Assembly (NCBI GenBank): GCA_001051155.2
Contig: JYIP02000008.1
Location: 2,914,001-2,978,000 of the forward strand
Reading direction: 5' to 3'
DNA from: Chrysoporthe austroafricana
Lineage: Eukaryota; Ascomycota; Sordariomycetes; Diaporthales; Cryphonectriaceae
DNA: 64,000 nucleotides
The notes below the pieces were generated by a model. That model worked only from the letters and a program-made list of their open reading frames with translations, was not told the origin of the DNA and did no database searches. The position numbers and the translations under genes are program-made. This document shows, one piece after another, positions 11,235 to 23,781 of the stretch; the stretch's first letter is position 1, and the number at the start of each line of letters is the position of its first letter.

Positions 11235-12284
11235 TTAGCGGCATTTTGTTAGGTTTTCGTAGGGCATCATAACGCCTCGCACAGCGTTGTTGCCTGGGAG
11301 CATAGTCCACTTCTGCGACTGCTCCGGGATCGTGATGCCCTCCATCTTCTCCTCCTCAGTCAGATCATCCTCGTCAAAGTCGTTCGTGAGGTCTTGGAAA
11401 CTTCCCGGGATCTTGTTCCAGTTCCTGTCTAGCGTGTATCCTCCATGCCGCCACCCAGCAGGTTTCATGTCTGCGAGCATAGCCCACACCCCCAACACGG
11501 CCATCGACTCCGCGTTGACGTGCGCATGGCCCTTCTTGCTGTGCATCACCACCTCCCACATAGACGACTCGCCGTTGTGCGGTTTGTCGTCGAGGTAGAA
11601 TGGTGGCGCGTGCATCATCTCGTGGAAGATGAGACGGCTGAACGAGGTGACGAGGAGGTCGTTGATGGGAACCCTGCTGAGGTCGCCGGAATCTCTGACG
11701 AACTTGACCTCGTCCTCAATCTCCGCCCAAGTCCGGTCACTAAAGTCAATAACGAACCGCTCGCGGTTCTCATCCGCGGGGACTCTCCAATTTGGGTGTA
11801 GGTAGGCCCCAGAAGCCTGACTGTGACGGACGGCATCCCAATCCTGGTGGTATATGACATGGTTGACAGGGTCAAAATAGTCGGAGCCAACAAGCCTCCA
11901 CCGCTGCCGGTTGTCGCCGTAGAAGCGGACGTGGGCCGCTTTGCGGTTCGTAGTCGAGCGGAAGTTGTTCGCGAAGATCGACAGGTCGCGAGCGACGTGC
12001 TGGCTGGTCGTCTGCCACTCCCGCTCGGGCTGAAACAAGTGGCCCTGGCGGCTCCTCTGCCAGTTGGCGGCGCGCGGGAGCCGCTCCCCGTCGTCCTTGG
12101 GGGTCTTCATGATGACATTGAAGACCCGCGCAAAGTCAGTGTCGTAGCGGTCTTCCAAGCGTGCGAGGGCGGATGCAGCCTGATGCTGGGCGCGGTGGAA
12201 ATAGTGCGAGAAGGACTGGCCTGTGGCCTGGCGGCACCTGGCCTCGCAGGACGCGTCGACGTAGTAGTAGTAAGTCTGCGACAT
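11235..12284 (-). CDS. Putative zinc metallopeptidase, M35/LysMEP-like
   Basis: A single exon of 349 residues. A zincin signature HEMMH occurs at 221-225. It is followed by GHAHVNAES at about 252-260, which resembles the NADSYA segment after the HExxH motif in fungal deuterolysin/lysine-specific metallo-endopeptidase domains. In that family the two His residues and a downstream Asp hold zinc, and the Glu activates water. No signal peptide is visible: the N-terminus is Tyr-rich and polar, unlike secreted deuterolysins. The C-terminal 40 residues are acidic. Proteins of this shape occur in plant- and insect-associated fungi with unknown roles. Family assignment rests on the two motifs only; an inactive relative is possible. 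Confidence 0.65.
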   Translation of the reverse strand: MSQTYYYYVDASCEARCRQATGQSFSHYFHRAQHQAASALARLEDRYDTDFARVFNVIMKTPKDDGERLPRAANWQRSRQGHLFQPEREWQTTSQHVARDLSIFANNFRSTTNRKAAHVRFYGDNRQRWRLVGSDYFDPVNHVIYHQDWDAVRHSQASGAYLHPNWRVPADENRERFVIDFSDRTWAEIEDEVKFVRDSGDLSRVPINDLLVTSFSRLIFHEMMHAPPFYLDDKPHNGESSMWEVVMHSKKGHAHVNAESMAVLGVWAMLADMKPAGWRHGGYTLDRNWNKIPGSFQDLTNDFDEDDLTEEEKMEGITIPEQSQKWTMLPGNNAVRGVMMPYENLTKCR

Positions 12285-14198
12285 TGTGATCGAGGTTCGT
12301 AATGGGTGACACTTGCTGACAAGTCGATCTGGGGAGGCTTCTTGAGCAGATGAAGGTGTGGTCGGTGGGTCGACTCGTCGATGGACCTAGGACGAGCTGT
12401 GAGTGGCCGAGGGGACACGATCTAAACAGTGGTTGAAGGAATGCAGATGGCGTGTAGACTCCGCGATGGCGTAGTTCGGGCGGTAGAGAGAAGGGGGGGA
12501 GAGTGAAGGGAGTGAAGCTGAGGAAAAAGTGATAGATGGTCATATAATATTGTTCATCCATATGCCAGTGCCATTGAAGTACGACAACACACTGCTACCC
12601 ACTGTTGGAACGCCATCTTAAAGCACCTTTGGCCGCCCGGCCATGACCAGGTAATGAGCCTTGTTCTATCGCAGCACAGGGAGGCCTGATATGAGGCGAT
12701 TCCACGATCCACTGAGAATATAACCTCTCTTTAGAGAGTAGCTCAATTCTCTTCCGTTGCAAAGATGCTGGTGGTCGGTGACGATTCACTGCTCATGCTG
12801 CCTCTGTTACTATTTCCGCCGTGTGAACCACGATCGGATGCTGAGCCCGATATGGGTCCCAAATCAGTGCCCCATAGAGCGAGAAAGAAATACTCATCTT
12901 CATTTACTGAGAGAGTACTTCCACTTTGGTAATTTTGGTTTTCATCAATGATATTGTCTGTGGTTGTGAGTGCTAACGATAGTCAACCATGGAAGGCTAG
13001 GTACGTGGGAAGAAAAAAAGAGAAAGAAAGACACCTCCATACATCGGATTTGTTCATCTTTCTATAGATACAAGTCTTTAAAAATCACAGAACTCCAAAA
13101 TCGGCTCTTTCCAATCAAAGGGTCTGTCTGTCTTGATATGTGAAATGCTGACGGCATGCTCGACAGTATATGAGCAGATCCTAGATTCGCAGGGTCTCTG
13201 TTCACCGGATTTCAAATCGAACTAGACATAACTCTTCCGGTTACCAATAATCATACAAATCCTTGGCTGCCTCGCTGCTCTTCCACGCGTCTCTTCCTGT
13301 GATACTAACAGCAATGCTTCATTATGTCATAGATCTTAGGAAAGGTTGGTTGAGTGAAACAAAAGGAACACTAGATAGGTTTTGGATTGCAAATCAAAGA
13401 CGCTAGTATAATCCATGGATTCGTGGAAATCCTCCGACTGGTCAGTGATTTGTACCAGCTAGGTAGGAAGATCAAATGGCGCTGAAACCATGGGCTCACA
13501 GCATATCACCAAATTTTCTCACGTGGACCTCAACCATGATCCCCGGGTTCATATATATGTTGGACCCATCGGGCTATTTCTTGTAGCATGTTACATTTTA
13601 TTACTCTCTATATAAATTGCGCCGTCGCTAAGGCCTGTCGGAGAATCGGGTCCATTTTTCACTGGTTATTTGCATCCTACTATCTGGTTGTGGATCACAT
13701 GCTTAAATCTAGAAAGTGAAGTATCAATGCTGACTTCACGAACAATCACCAAAAGTTCTTACGCCATCCCATGCAATCCCAGATTCATATTTGACAGCTT
13801 AGTGAAAACGTGGACTCCGAAAGAATGGGCATTTCGTGTCAAAGGCGACCTCAAAGAGGCTGGGAAGATTCATTATTTGAACCGCAGTAGCATCAATGCG
13901 CTGAGCCAGGCAGTATTCACGAGCTGTTGGGAGACAACGCCCGCGCGGCGAGTAAGAATTCACTGTATTCTTTCTGTCTAATGGTCCTTGGAGTTTGATG
14001 AATATGATATTCATTAGACATTGGGACGGAACTTGTGTCGCGCTCTGAACTTCTGCGCCTTATATAAGCTTGTGATTTTACCCTCTCTACTGTCTCTCAG
14101 TCTTGCATTAATAGCATAGTTCGCTCTTATTTCCTGCCTGATAACTCCCGGAGAGACGCCCTCAAAGCACGCGCAGCAATAGACACCTTGATCTCACC
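12285..14198. other. Intergenic, no gene recognised
   Basis: About 1.9 kb between the divergently transcribed peptidase and glycosidase-like genes. It must contain both promoters. AT-richer DNA from about 12900 to 14000 carries no long frame with coding character. Confidence 0.6.
14061..14068 (+). promoter_or_regulatory. TATA-like box of the glycosidase-like gene
   Basis: TATATAAG lies about 130 bases before the ATG at 14199, a usual distance for a fungal core promoter. Position is the only support. Confidence 0.35.
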
Positions 14199-16648
14199 AT
14201 GTCTGCCCCTTGTGGAGCTGATCTCACGCCGCGCCAACGACGAACCTTCGAAACGGGCGTGTGGCCGGACAAGAAGACTATTGACATTGGTCGAAATGGA
14301 GTCACGGTCTCGGCAGATCCCTTGGGAGGGATCTATCAGATCAGCGCAAAGATACAGGATCCCAGATTCGCTATTATGATCGCGGCGCCGTGGGAGCAGT
14401 TTGACCAAAGACAGCGCCAGAATCCAGTTGCTGTGCGTTTGTACCGAAAGAAAATGGAAAAACTACTTGAGAGACGAGAGTGGGGAAAGGGCTTAAACTT
14501 GGTTATTGATGGCCCAGGGCCTGTTGTCATCCGTCACGTCAACAACAGTTTGGGAAGTCAGGTCCAATACGAATATGAGAGCCACGACGGGGCGCTCTTC
14601 GTCCAAACTGTTCTCAAAGTCTGCCATGATGGCACCATCATCCAAGCAAGCCAGGTTACGAACGTTTCTGGAAACATTGACGAGGTGAGGACCTGCTTGG
14701 ACCTCGCTTTTGCCGTTTCGCGAGCCTCATACGGTCAACTCACGGACCAGGGCGAAGTGGAAATGCCCGAGCGGACTAACATTGTCTCCGGGCACAGTGC
14801 CAATGGGGGACAAGTACCAGTTCTTTGTATAGAGAACGAGAGTCTCGGTGGTCGACTGTTAGCCTACGGTATTTTCTACAACAACTCGAGCCAGAGTTAC
14901 ATCGACATTCACCAGGATATCTTTGCTGAGGATGCCTTTAGAGGCCGGGATGACAACCCGCCGGACAAGCTTGAAGATCGCAGCATCCATATAACAACAC
15001 AGAACCTCAGCATTGGTCCAAACGAGACTTTGCGACTGGGATGCATTCTGAGACCCGAGAACCAAAGTGACTGGCCGTATAAAAAGAAGTTCCCACCATC
15101 CGTGTTGTCCTGGGGCCCTGAAGCCTTTGATGTTGAGAACATGATACCTCAGAGCTTATTCGCCCACGAAGACGGGGTCGTCAACCCACGAATAATCCGA
15201 CGCCGTTACAGGAAGAACATCGCGAACACTGACAACAGCCACAACCCTGTTCTGGACACGACTGAGAGTACTATCCTGTGGGCTAACGTCAACTACATCA
15301 TTGGATGCTGTTCTACGCCCATGGGAAAGGAATACTCTGATCCCTGGGCCGTCATACCCGACCACATCGCCCTCCCTCTAGGTAAGCATTGAACTTTTGA
15401 ATCTTTCCCCAGGGCTTATAAGAATAAATGTATCTAACATATTTTCTAGGTTGGCCCAGAGACAACTACTGGCAGCTGAGGCTTCTCCGAAAGTTTGGCT
15501 GTAGTCACTTCGAGGAATTGTTTCCAGACCATCCGGACAGGGCACTTGAGTGTTCCCGGCAGATAGAATCGATTCTCAAGGGTCACCTCAAATGGCTATT
15601 CGAGAAAGCCTGGACTGGCGTCGACGTGCATGGGAAGGTCCGGCACTTTTGGAAGCGATCATACCTGATCAATGGTCTACCAAAGGACTGGGCTGTCTAC
15701 CAGCTTGACACACAGCTGTATCCTTTCCTGCAATTGTGTGACTACTATACCACCTATGGAGCTCTTCATGACCACAGGAAATTCGTAGTTAGCATGATGA
15801 AGTCGGAAACATTCACAAATGTCCTCCACGACCTTTTGTCTAGGGTGGATATGGAGTACAATCTCTTCATGACCGAGGAGACTCCAGCGGATGATGACAC
15901 AAGCGACTTTCCTTTCCACATGTCTAGCAATATTCTGGCTTGGTACACCTTGAAGCAAGTCGCCAAGCTCATAGAGGATACACAGGCACTTCAGGATGAG
16001 GACGCGGCTGCTATTCGAAAGATTTCGAACAATATCCGGGATGCCATTTTCACGCACCTCACCTGCGAATGCCCAGATGGGTCTGGGAAGACAATGTTCG
16101 CGTACGCTCTGAATCCATCCCCAGAGAAGGGTGACAATAAGCACCGGACATACCACGACGGCAATGACATGCCAACTTTGTTTGCACACGAATGGGGCTT
16201 CCTGAAGCTGAGAGAGGGCTCCGAGCACGACCACCCAGACTGGAGGGCAATCTGGGAGAAGACGCTAGATTGGGCTTTCACGCCCAACCCGAACTATTTA
16301 GAATCTGAGAAGCGCGGCTCCGCGACACCAACGTACAACACGGGCTACGCAGGGAACGGCACGGAGCCCTTTCACGGGCTCGGCAGTGATCATAGCTCGG
16401 GTGCCTGGATTCTGGGATTCTTTCAAGAGTGGAAGTTCTATCAGATTGTAGGCAACAAGGATCGCGAGGCCAGTGCATGGGCTAAAATCAGGGGCTCGAT
16501 GCAATGGGATGGGACCTTTCCCGAGGCAGTTGACCTCCATAGTGGAAAGTGCACCAGCAAGGCTTGGTTCAGTTGGCCAGGCGCGATGATCGGGGAGAAC
16601 CTCATTGACACCGTCATCAAGCAAGCCCGAGATTTCTACCGTCTTTAG
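14199..16648 (+). CDS. Putative six-hairpin glycosidase-superfamily protein
   Basis: Exons 14199-15381 and 15450-16648 join as CTA G|GT TGG and give 793 residues. The 68-nt intron has a TCTAACAT branch site. The first 390 residues look like a beta-rich N-terminal domain. The second exon is helical. It begins with LGWPRDNYWQLRLL, similar to the W-x-R-D segment of several inverting (alpha/alpha)6 glycosidases, and continues with repeated Trp/His/Glu-containing helices such as FAHEWGFLKL, TGYAGNGTEPFHG and KAWFSWPGAMIGENL. I cannot name the exact family or substrate. No signal peptide is seen, suggesting a cytosolic enzyme, perhaps acting on an imported oligosaccharide. Its stop lies only 127 bases from that of the GT90 gene on the other strand. 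Confidence 0.6.
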
Positions 16649-16775
16649 GCCGGTCATGAGTAGAGGGTATCTTTTCTGTAGCCTTTCTTTTTTCTTTCTT
16701 TCTCTTTGCTACGGGACAAGGAAATTGCAAGAACAAAGCTTGGGGGAAAATGTCATCCCTTTCCCAAGTGCGTGG

Positions 16776-19700
16776 CTAGGTATTTGTAATTTGATAGCCA
16801 ATCTCTTCCCTTGCATCATCCACCAGCCGCCCCCATTCTAGCAACAATCGGAACATGTAGATCTGCATATCCTCCCTTCTCATTGCGCGAGCGGCCCACT
16901 GTGCACCTGCATCTGCGATCTTCTTGCCTTCTGCCTCACCGTCGGATCCGAAAAATCGGACCAGCTTCCACAGGTCGCTCACAAGCCTCACGTCCACAGG
17001 GACAAAGTGCACAAACGCATGTATACGGTCCTCCCACCATGCCTGCCACAGTGCCGCACGGTAAGGGATCGAGCCGGAGGCGACAAAGGCAGGAAACCTC
17101 CCACTGAAAGCAGCCCCGTCGAGGTCGGCAAGGTGTCGGTGCTGCCATGCGGTCTCGAATGGCACATTGCCCGGGACCTCTGCGTCGGCGGATCCGTAGA
17201 AATGCGTAGCCATAGCGATGCAGTCGGGCTTTTCGCATCTTCCGAAGTCTCCTGTGAAGGATACATCGATTGCCAGGTTGTTGGAACTGCCAGGCCCCTC
17301 TGCTTCTAAGCGCTTCTGTTCGTCCCTTGCGGAACTCACGAACCTTGGGCGGAGAAAGCCCTCCCAGAGGCCGTTGATAGTTGTGGCCTCGGTGTTCTTC
17401 CCGCGCCAGAAGACACTGTTCCCCTTGTCTTCCCACGATACGGCCCGGCTCTCGTCAAACTGGACGCTGCTCGCGAAGACGAAGACACTGGGGTAGATGA
17501 TGTCGTTGTAGTTGTGTAGGCGGCTCTGGCTGAAGATCGGAAAGAGCTCGTGTGTCGGGCGGGCAGCCTGTGGCCGACGCAGGCCACCGTGGAGGTAGAA
17601 GAGATCAGGCTGGTGGCAAAGATCGCTGGCTGCTGTCCAATTTGAGACGAAGCCATCGATTGTGTGCGGATCCTGACAGGACGTGCAGGATTCCTTAATG
17701 TTCCACCAGTGGAAATTGTGAATGGCGGCGTCGGGAGGACAGGTTGACGCGATCCACTCGTAGAAGATCGGTTGACTGTACCAGGCTTGGAAGTATGGAG
17801 AGGGCCTGGTGAAGCGCTCTTTGTCGTCTTCAAGGTACTGACTCGACCAGGGTGGACTCGCCGCTTCGCTGAAGCCCCGAAGCTTTGCCTGAGGCGCCAA
17901 CTTGCTTCTAGATTTCTCTCCCTTTTGGAGATATGATTGCATGCGCTCATATGGGACCGAGACCCGGCACTCGTCGTCCAGATTGAATGCAACCTGCATA
18001 TTAGGGAGCCACTGTACGAAAGGCTGGATCATCTCCGCGATGTGCTCTAGCATCCAGCTATACTGTGGATCATGTGGCCCATAGGTCATCTGCCCGTTCT
18101 CAATAATGATAACACCAACGGATGTCGCGGGCGTCTCGAGCATGTGTGAGGTTCTCTCGCGAAGTTCAGATGGTGAGGCCCCCCAGAACGGGAGTAGACT
18201 CGAGTGAATCTGGTCGAAGTTGTCGATGACAGGCGAGTCATTCTCTACGGCGTATCGGTACCACGCATCGAACCCAGGTGGTGGGGGTATGCCGTATCGC
18301 CTTTTGTACTCGGTAGCAGCTTGTTCGAGCGTCTTGCTCACGGCTGCTTGTCCAACCCACTCGCGGGAAATGTGCTCGGATTCTCTGATGATGGCCCGGA
18401 TCGTCTGTGGGCTCGTGTACCGAATTTGCAGGAGACTCTGACCGATTATGAGGGCAAACGCGCCAAACGGAAGCAGTAGGAAGCGCATGTTCTTCCTCTG
18501 TGGGCCATCCCTCGAGTCGTGAGCATGTGCTTTGGGGTCGTAGGTCTTCGAAAAGTGAAAAGCACATCCTGCACTCATGCAAAGCAATAAGACGGCCACC
18601 ATCGCGCGCCACTCAGACAATACCCCGGACAACGCACCGTTGAAGATTCCCATCTCCAGCTGCATGAACGAGCTTGTGAGCACCAGTATCAAGGCCATCG
18701 TGACGGACGAGAACGAGCCGAGCATGTGAACCAAGGCCGTTAAGGTAAGTGCAGCCAATATGCTGTCAACGGCCATGTCGCGTTTTGTCATCCAGTCCGT
18801 GTCCGAGATTCGGCTGTGCAGATTGAAGTCCGTCACCCCGGTGTTCAGATTCACAACCTCGAAAAAGGTGATGAGACCAGCGGAGACCCAGCACACGTAG
18901 GTGAGACTCGATCCGGTGCTGGGCATTGCCTTGTCATCACGCATAAGGTATCCGATCGCGGTAATGAGACAGGCGTCGACACCCAGCAGGGCTACCTGGA
19001 GGGCGGGAATTGAGTGCTCCAGACTTTCGGTCGTTGGGCATATCGCACTGGTCCGAGTTACCCCTTCTACTGAGGACGACCAAAACACGGTGCCAGTCAG
19101 CCCGAATGTCAGGATGGAGGCCAGCAGCTTGAGGCCATCGACCTTGAGTAGTCTTGCCAATAAGCCCCAGGGGCTCCTGAACAGAGGGACGATTTCCAGG
19201 AGGACGACCACGAGAGGAAGGTGTAGCTATTGTTATCCGAACAGTCAGCTCCGACCTAGTAGTGGGAATAGGTCTTTGGATGGTCGAAGTGCCGTTGACA
19301 TAATGTGACAAGGCCCTGGCTTGGGCAAGAAACGCACATAAATACCAGATGAGGAGCAATGTATCCTGTCCGCTATCCTCGAAGACAGCCAAGGCCTGGC
19401 CAAAAGGCCAAAAATGAGTATCAACCGTAGTAGGAGCCCGGACACGAGCCCAAGTCCCGTCGTCCGGGTTGTCCGGCCGTCGCTCTCCTTTGGTAGGCCA
19501 TCTTCGAAGTCATCTGTACGGAGCGCCGTGAACTCGTAGGAATTATCGCCTTGTTTTTTCGCTGGGAAACGACCCGTGACGAGCAGGCCGGCACCAGCAA
19601 GAAAAAGTGTCAGGATGGAGAAGGGGGTCGGGAGCTCTGCGGGTGCGCAACACTTAGCATCGGGGATGCCTCCAGGTCACTGCTTGACTCTCCTTGAAGA

Positions 19701-19922
19701 GCAACACGACAACGCGGAGCATGTCATGGAACGGTACGTACCGAAGGCAACGCTGTGACTATAGCGAAAAGTAAGGGCAGCGGTGCAGATTCCGAGCGTT
19801 CTGTTCAACGTCGCGGGTGTCAGCTCCGGCGGCGCGACAGATCTGTGTCATAGCCCTGCGCCTGATCGGATGATCGCTTACACAGAAGACACCAGGAGAG
19901 ATCTTGATAGCCGTATCACCAT
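16776..19922 (-). CDS. Membrane-bound family 90 glycosyltransferase (CAP10-like)
   Basis: Exons in transcription order: 19922-19882, 19842-19742, 19636-19338 and 19226-16776, 963 residues in one frame. The N-terminal half carries about ten hydrophobic segments. The C-terminal half is a GT90 domain. It contains DKGNSVFWRGKN, DVSFTGDFGRC, the stretch AAFSGRFPAFVASGSIPYRA, AFVHFVPVDVRLVSDL and the closing RREDMQIYMFRLLLEW. GT90 proteins include Cryptococcus Cap10 (xylosyltransfer) and animal POGLUT1, and act in the secretory pathway or cell-wall glycan synthesis. The last exon is certain. The exon ending at 19338 (donor GTGCGT, phase 0) is good. The first two are inferred and need a 39-nt intron at 19843-19881, so the start is tentative. 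Confidence 0.83.
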
Positions 19923-21668
19923 CTTGCTGTCCGGCGAGAGAGAATCTGATGACTGCACGGGCAATTCGGTCCCGCGTTCGCGTGAAGCACAACGACGTGC
20001 GAAGGAGAGAAACACGCAACAACGGTCATGACGGGGAAAAGGAGCCCCTCGCTTTACGCCCCGTCACTCGAAGTGACAGGTCCGAGGCGGGTTATTTAAA
20101 TGTAAGACATGGGCTCATGCAGGTTGGGGGGCTGATGGCTGACGCTCTAGCTGAAGCGGGTGGGACGGTCCAACCCGATGATACGATGTACGATGTACTG
20201 GGTACTGGGAATGCTCGCGGGCATGGATTAAATCCTTTTGAAGAGGCACCCATGTTGATAGATTTGTTGACCGCACGTATCCAGTAGCCACCGGGCGTGA
20301 AGGATTCAGGACGACGAAGTTCTGGCCGCGAGGTCCGAAGTACCCACACACGTAGTAGACAATCAGCAGCAGGTTTGGCCTGGGTTGCTCCATAAACGTG
20401 CATCTCATACCTGGGTGCTTGAGTACTGAAGACCCGAAGCAGATGTGAGCTATCGCGCGGGCACTCGTCGACTGCCTCTGCCCCTCTGTACTTTTGCGAC
20501 GTCCCATTCGATTATGCTTGAACATTCGGTTAATCGAGGTGTTTCTATTGGGCACGTTAGCGTTGAGGCTCCCTGCTCTCCAGATTCCAGTCCGTCGACC
20601 ACGGCAAAAGTGGAGAGACACGCCCCTGTTTCGCTTGAAGTCTGCAGTAAGCACAAAACGTTGGGTGATCCCAACCCACTGCTACTCAAAACGTGGATCA
20701 CGGTGCAGCTTGTTCGCTTAACAGGACCAAGCGGATGGGTGCATATACTTAGTAGACTTCGTGGTGCGCAGGCATGCATACCTCAACGTAGATGGCACGT
20801 GCACTGCTATCGGAAAGAGCCATAAGTATCATCCCCAATGGACACGCCGGGACAAGAGACGAGACGATACAAGGGGTACTTCAACGGCGAGGGTGGGAAG
20901 ATGCCAGGTTCTTTCGTAATATGCAGCCGGGGTGTTGGTGGAGCCCCGTCTTTTCTCTGTGTGGAGCCAGCACGGAGTGCTTGAGACGATCAGGACTTTG
21001 AGCAGTGGCAGAGGCGTACCGGAAAGAAAACCTTGCTGCGAAAGCAATGGAAGGCGGCCAAGATGCCACCCACCAGTTAAGGATTCAATTCCTCTCAGCC
21101 ATTCCTTTGGCACATTGTCTGTACGCATGTTATGGGACCAAATGTTGCAGCGAGAAAGCCAGCGGAAGTGCAAAGTTAAGAGGGTGCGTATGGAAACACG
21201 CAAAGCGAAAGAAACAACATTGATAGTGCCAGGCCGATATGAGAAGTATCCAAGGAGGACATACTGTGTGTGGGGTGAAGCCATCCAAGTCAATAATATA
21301 TGTACATAGTATGGAGATTTATGTTACTGAGCATCTTCACCTTCAGCGTCGAAAACTGCTGATGACAGGAGTCTAGGGGGCTTCATGCAGGGCCAGGGGC
21401 GCTAAGAGGCACCCCCTGCACTCGGCAGCTTCGGCCTGGCCAGGGGGGCCCTGGGAGCTCAGGCCCTCTGGGCGCACACCTGACAGCTTGGCAGCGCCGT
21501 GACGACTTCGCCGTCAAGATTCAAGACACACACGCTCCAGTCCTCTGCACCACTACATCCTCCACACAAGACATCTGCTGATGGATTGGTGACCACGCCG
21601 GCGCCTGGATGATAGTGCGAACATCTTGAAGCTGCGTAGAGCAGCGAACGCCCTCCGATCTGCCCACA
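19923..21668. other. Intergenic between divergent GT90 and Vps38-like genes
   Basis: It holds two promoters. Several short frames on both strands lack coding character. The stretch 21380-21460 is rich in GGGGCC/CTGGCC words. No RNA gene or repeat was recognised. Confidence 0.55.
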
Positions 21669-23554
21669 ATGGCCGAGTCATCGCGACCAGTGCTGCTCCC
21701 CCAGAACCGCAAGATGCGACACCTCCAGGGCATCTTCCTGCGAAACCTCACCTTCGACCGGCCCCAGGGACGGACGGCGGATGACTCGGCAGTTAAGCAC
21801 TCGCCGGGAAAGGCTGAGTCCCTCCGCGAGACCGCCCAGCTCCAGCACTCCGCCTCCAGCGAGAACCTTCGTCCCGGGGCCGCGCGACGCCGCAGCACCA
21901 ATCTGGGCAACGCGGCCCCCTTCACGAGACAGAGACACCTCGAGGCGTCGATCGACAAGCGTGTCTGCGATGTCTTCTTCTCACTGCATGTCCAGGGAGA
22001 GGAGGACCCGGTCTACATCAGCGAGACTGGAGAGCGCGCAACGGTAGGAAGAGCACCACGCGTGACGCGGCCGGGGCCGGATGACACGGACTGACCTGCC
22101 TTGCTTCTCAGAACTTTGACTTCCGCTTCTTCGAGCTGTCTCGCGCCGTCGACCCGACCGTCCTCCGATCCCCCCAGGTCACCGTCAAGGTCTGGGCCCG
22201 GAGATCCGGCACTTGGTCCCTTCACCTTGAGGAGCTGGTAGACTTGCGCCGGCTGAACTTCCTGGGCGGCCTGGTTGGGACTCACTTCCCCCCCAACTGC
22301 CTCGTCTTCCATCTCGTCGACGGCGTCTACACTCTTGAGCTGCCTCCCAAGACCTTCCCTCCCAGACAGGGCGCCGCCGAGCTCACCTCGTCTTACAATG
22401 CCCTCATGCGGCTCTCGACCCTTGGACACTCGATACAAGATGCGCTGGCCACCCAGGACCTACTAAAGAAGCAGATCAGCGAGCTCATCACCGGCCACTC
22501 CGACGGCCAGCTCCAGCTGACAGAGGCCGAGGACGGGCTGAAGCGGACCGGTAAATACGTGGCTGCCGAACAGAGGTCAGTCAAGGCGGCAATCGAGCAG
22601 ATCGAACACCTCAACACGTCCATAGTGGACCGCCGCGACATGATCAGAGAGGGACGCTCTGTCATGGAAAAGACGGACCAGGACATGGGAAATGCCTTTG
22701 CCAAGTTGTCGGATGACAAGGAACAGTGCAAGAAGACCAGAGACGAGATCCGCGGGCAGCGCCGCCGCATCTGCGAGGACCTGAACAACATCTTCAAGAT
22801 TGAGCCTGTACCGGACGGCAAGCCTCTGCAGTTCCAGATCCGTGGCATCCACTTGCCCAATGCTGAGGACTATGGCGTAGGCTTGCTGAGCGGCGCCCAG
22901 GAGGACGAGCTGTCTGCAGCGCTAGGTCATGTTGCCCTCCTCACCCGACACCTCGAGATGTACCTCTCTGTGCCGCTGCCGTATCCAGTCACCTACTGTG
23001 GCAGCCGGAGCTATATCACCGATGACATCTCCATCCTCAAGGACCCCACTCGCGACTTTCCGCTCTATATCCCTCGTGGGGGTTCTGCGGCGCAGTTTCG
23101 GTTTGACTATGGCTGGTTCATATTGAACAAGAACATCGAGACTCTCTGTGCGGCGCAGGGCCTCAAGGTCATGGACATCCGGCACACCTTGCCGAACCTT
23201 AAGTACCTGCTCTACGTCTGCAGTGCTGGCACTGATGAGCTGCCTGAGCGCAAGAAGGGCGGCGTCCGGGGGCTCCGAGCCGGCATCATGAGAAGCCGGG
23301 GCGTGAGTCTTGCGGATGAGACGGGGAGCCTGGCCTCTAGTCGCCGCGGGAGTGCCGATAGCGACATGCCTGTCGGCGGCCGGCTGGCCGGTGACGACCT
23401 GAGGCGTAAGATGAACGAGCTGGGCCTGAAAACTGCCAAGGCTCATGGAGGCGACAAGTCACCGGATGTGCACGATGTTGGCCTACCATTCGACGAGGAA
23501 TTTGGAAGAATGACTCTGCGGACGAAGGGCATGCGCGAGCATGTGGGCAAGTAA
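21669..23554 (+). CDS. VPS38: Vps38/UVRAG/Atg14-domain protein
   Basis: Exons 21669-22043 and 22112-23554 give 605 residues; the 68-nt intron falls between codons after ERAT and before NFDFRFFELS. A polar N-terminus leads into a C2-like beta segment (about 95-190). A long coiled coil follows at about 243-355, rich in KAAIEQIEHL- and EQCKKTRDEI-type heptads. The C-terminal domain reads LPYPVTYCGSRSYI, FPLYIPRGGSAAQFRF, YGWFILNKNIE and LPNLKYLLYVC, the hallmark of UVRAG/Vps38 proteins. In yeast, Vps38 joins Vps34, Vps15 and Vps30/Atg6 in PI3-kinase complex II, which makes PI3P on endosomes and vacuoles. The Ser/Arg-rich tail from about 515 may be phosphorylated. Atg14 is the alternative, but the YCGSRSYI block fits Vps38/UVRAG better. 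Confidence 0.85.
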
Positions 23555-23781
23555 GCCGTTCGTTGACGCCGCGCTTGCATCTTATTCATATTTCCTCTTC
23601 ATACTTTTATTTGTCCATTGTTGAGATACCCCAACTGCGTTTTAATTCGGACAAGAATGATACTGCCTAGTCCCCATCAGCGCCACGGGCCCGTAGTCTT
23701 ACGCTCCCTTATGTCTATCCCTGACATCCTACTGTTCTAGGAGCCTGTTTACGGTGTCCCTAAGACGCAATCTAAGTCGGT

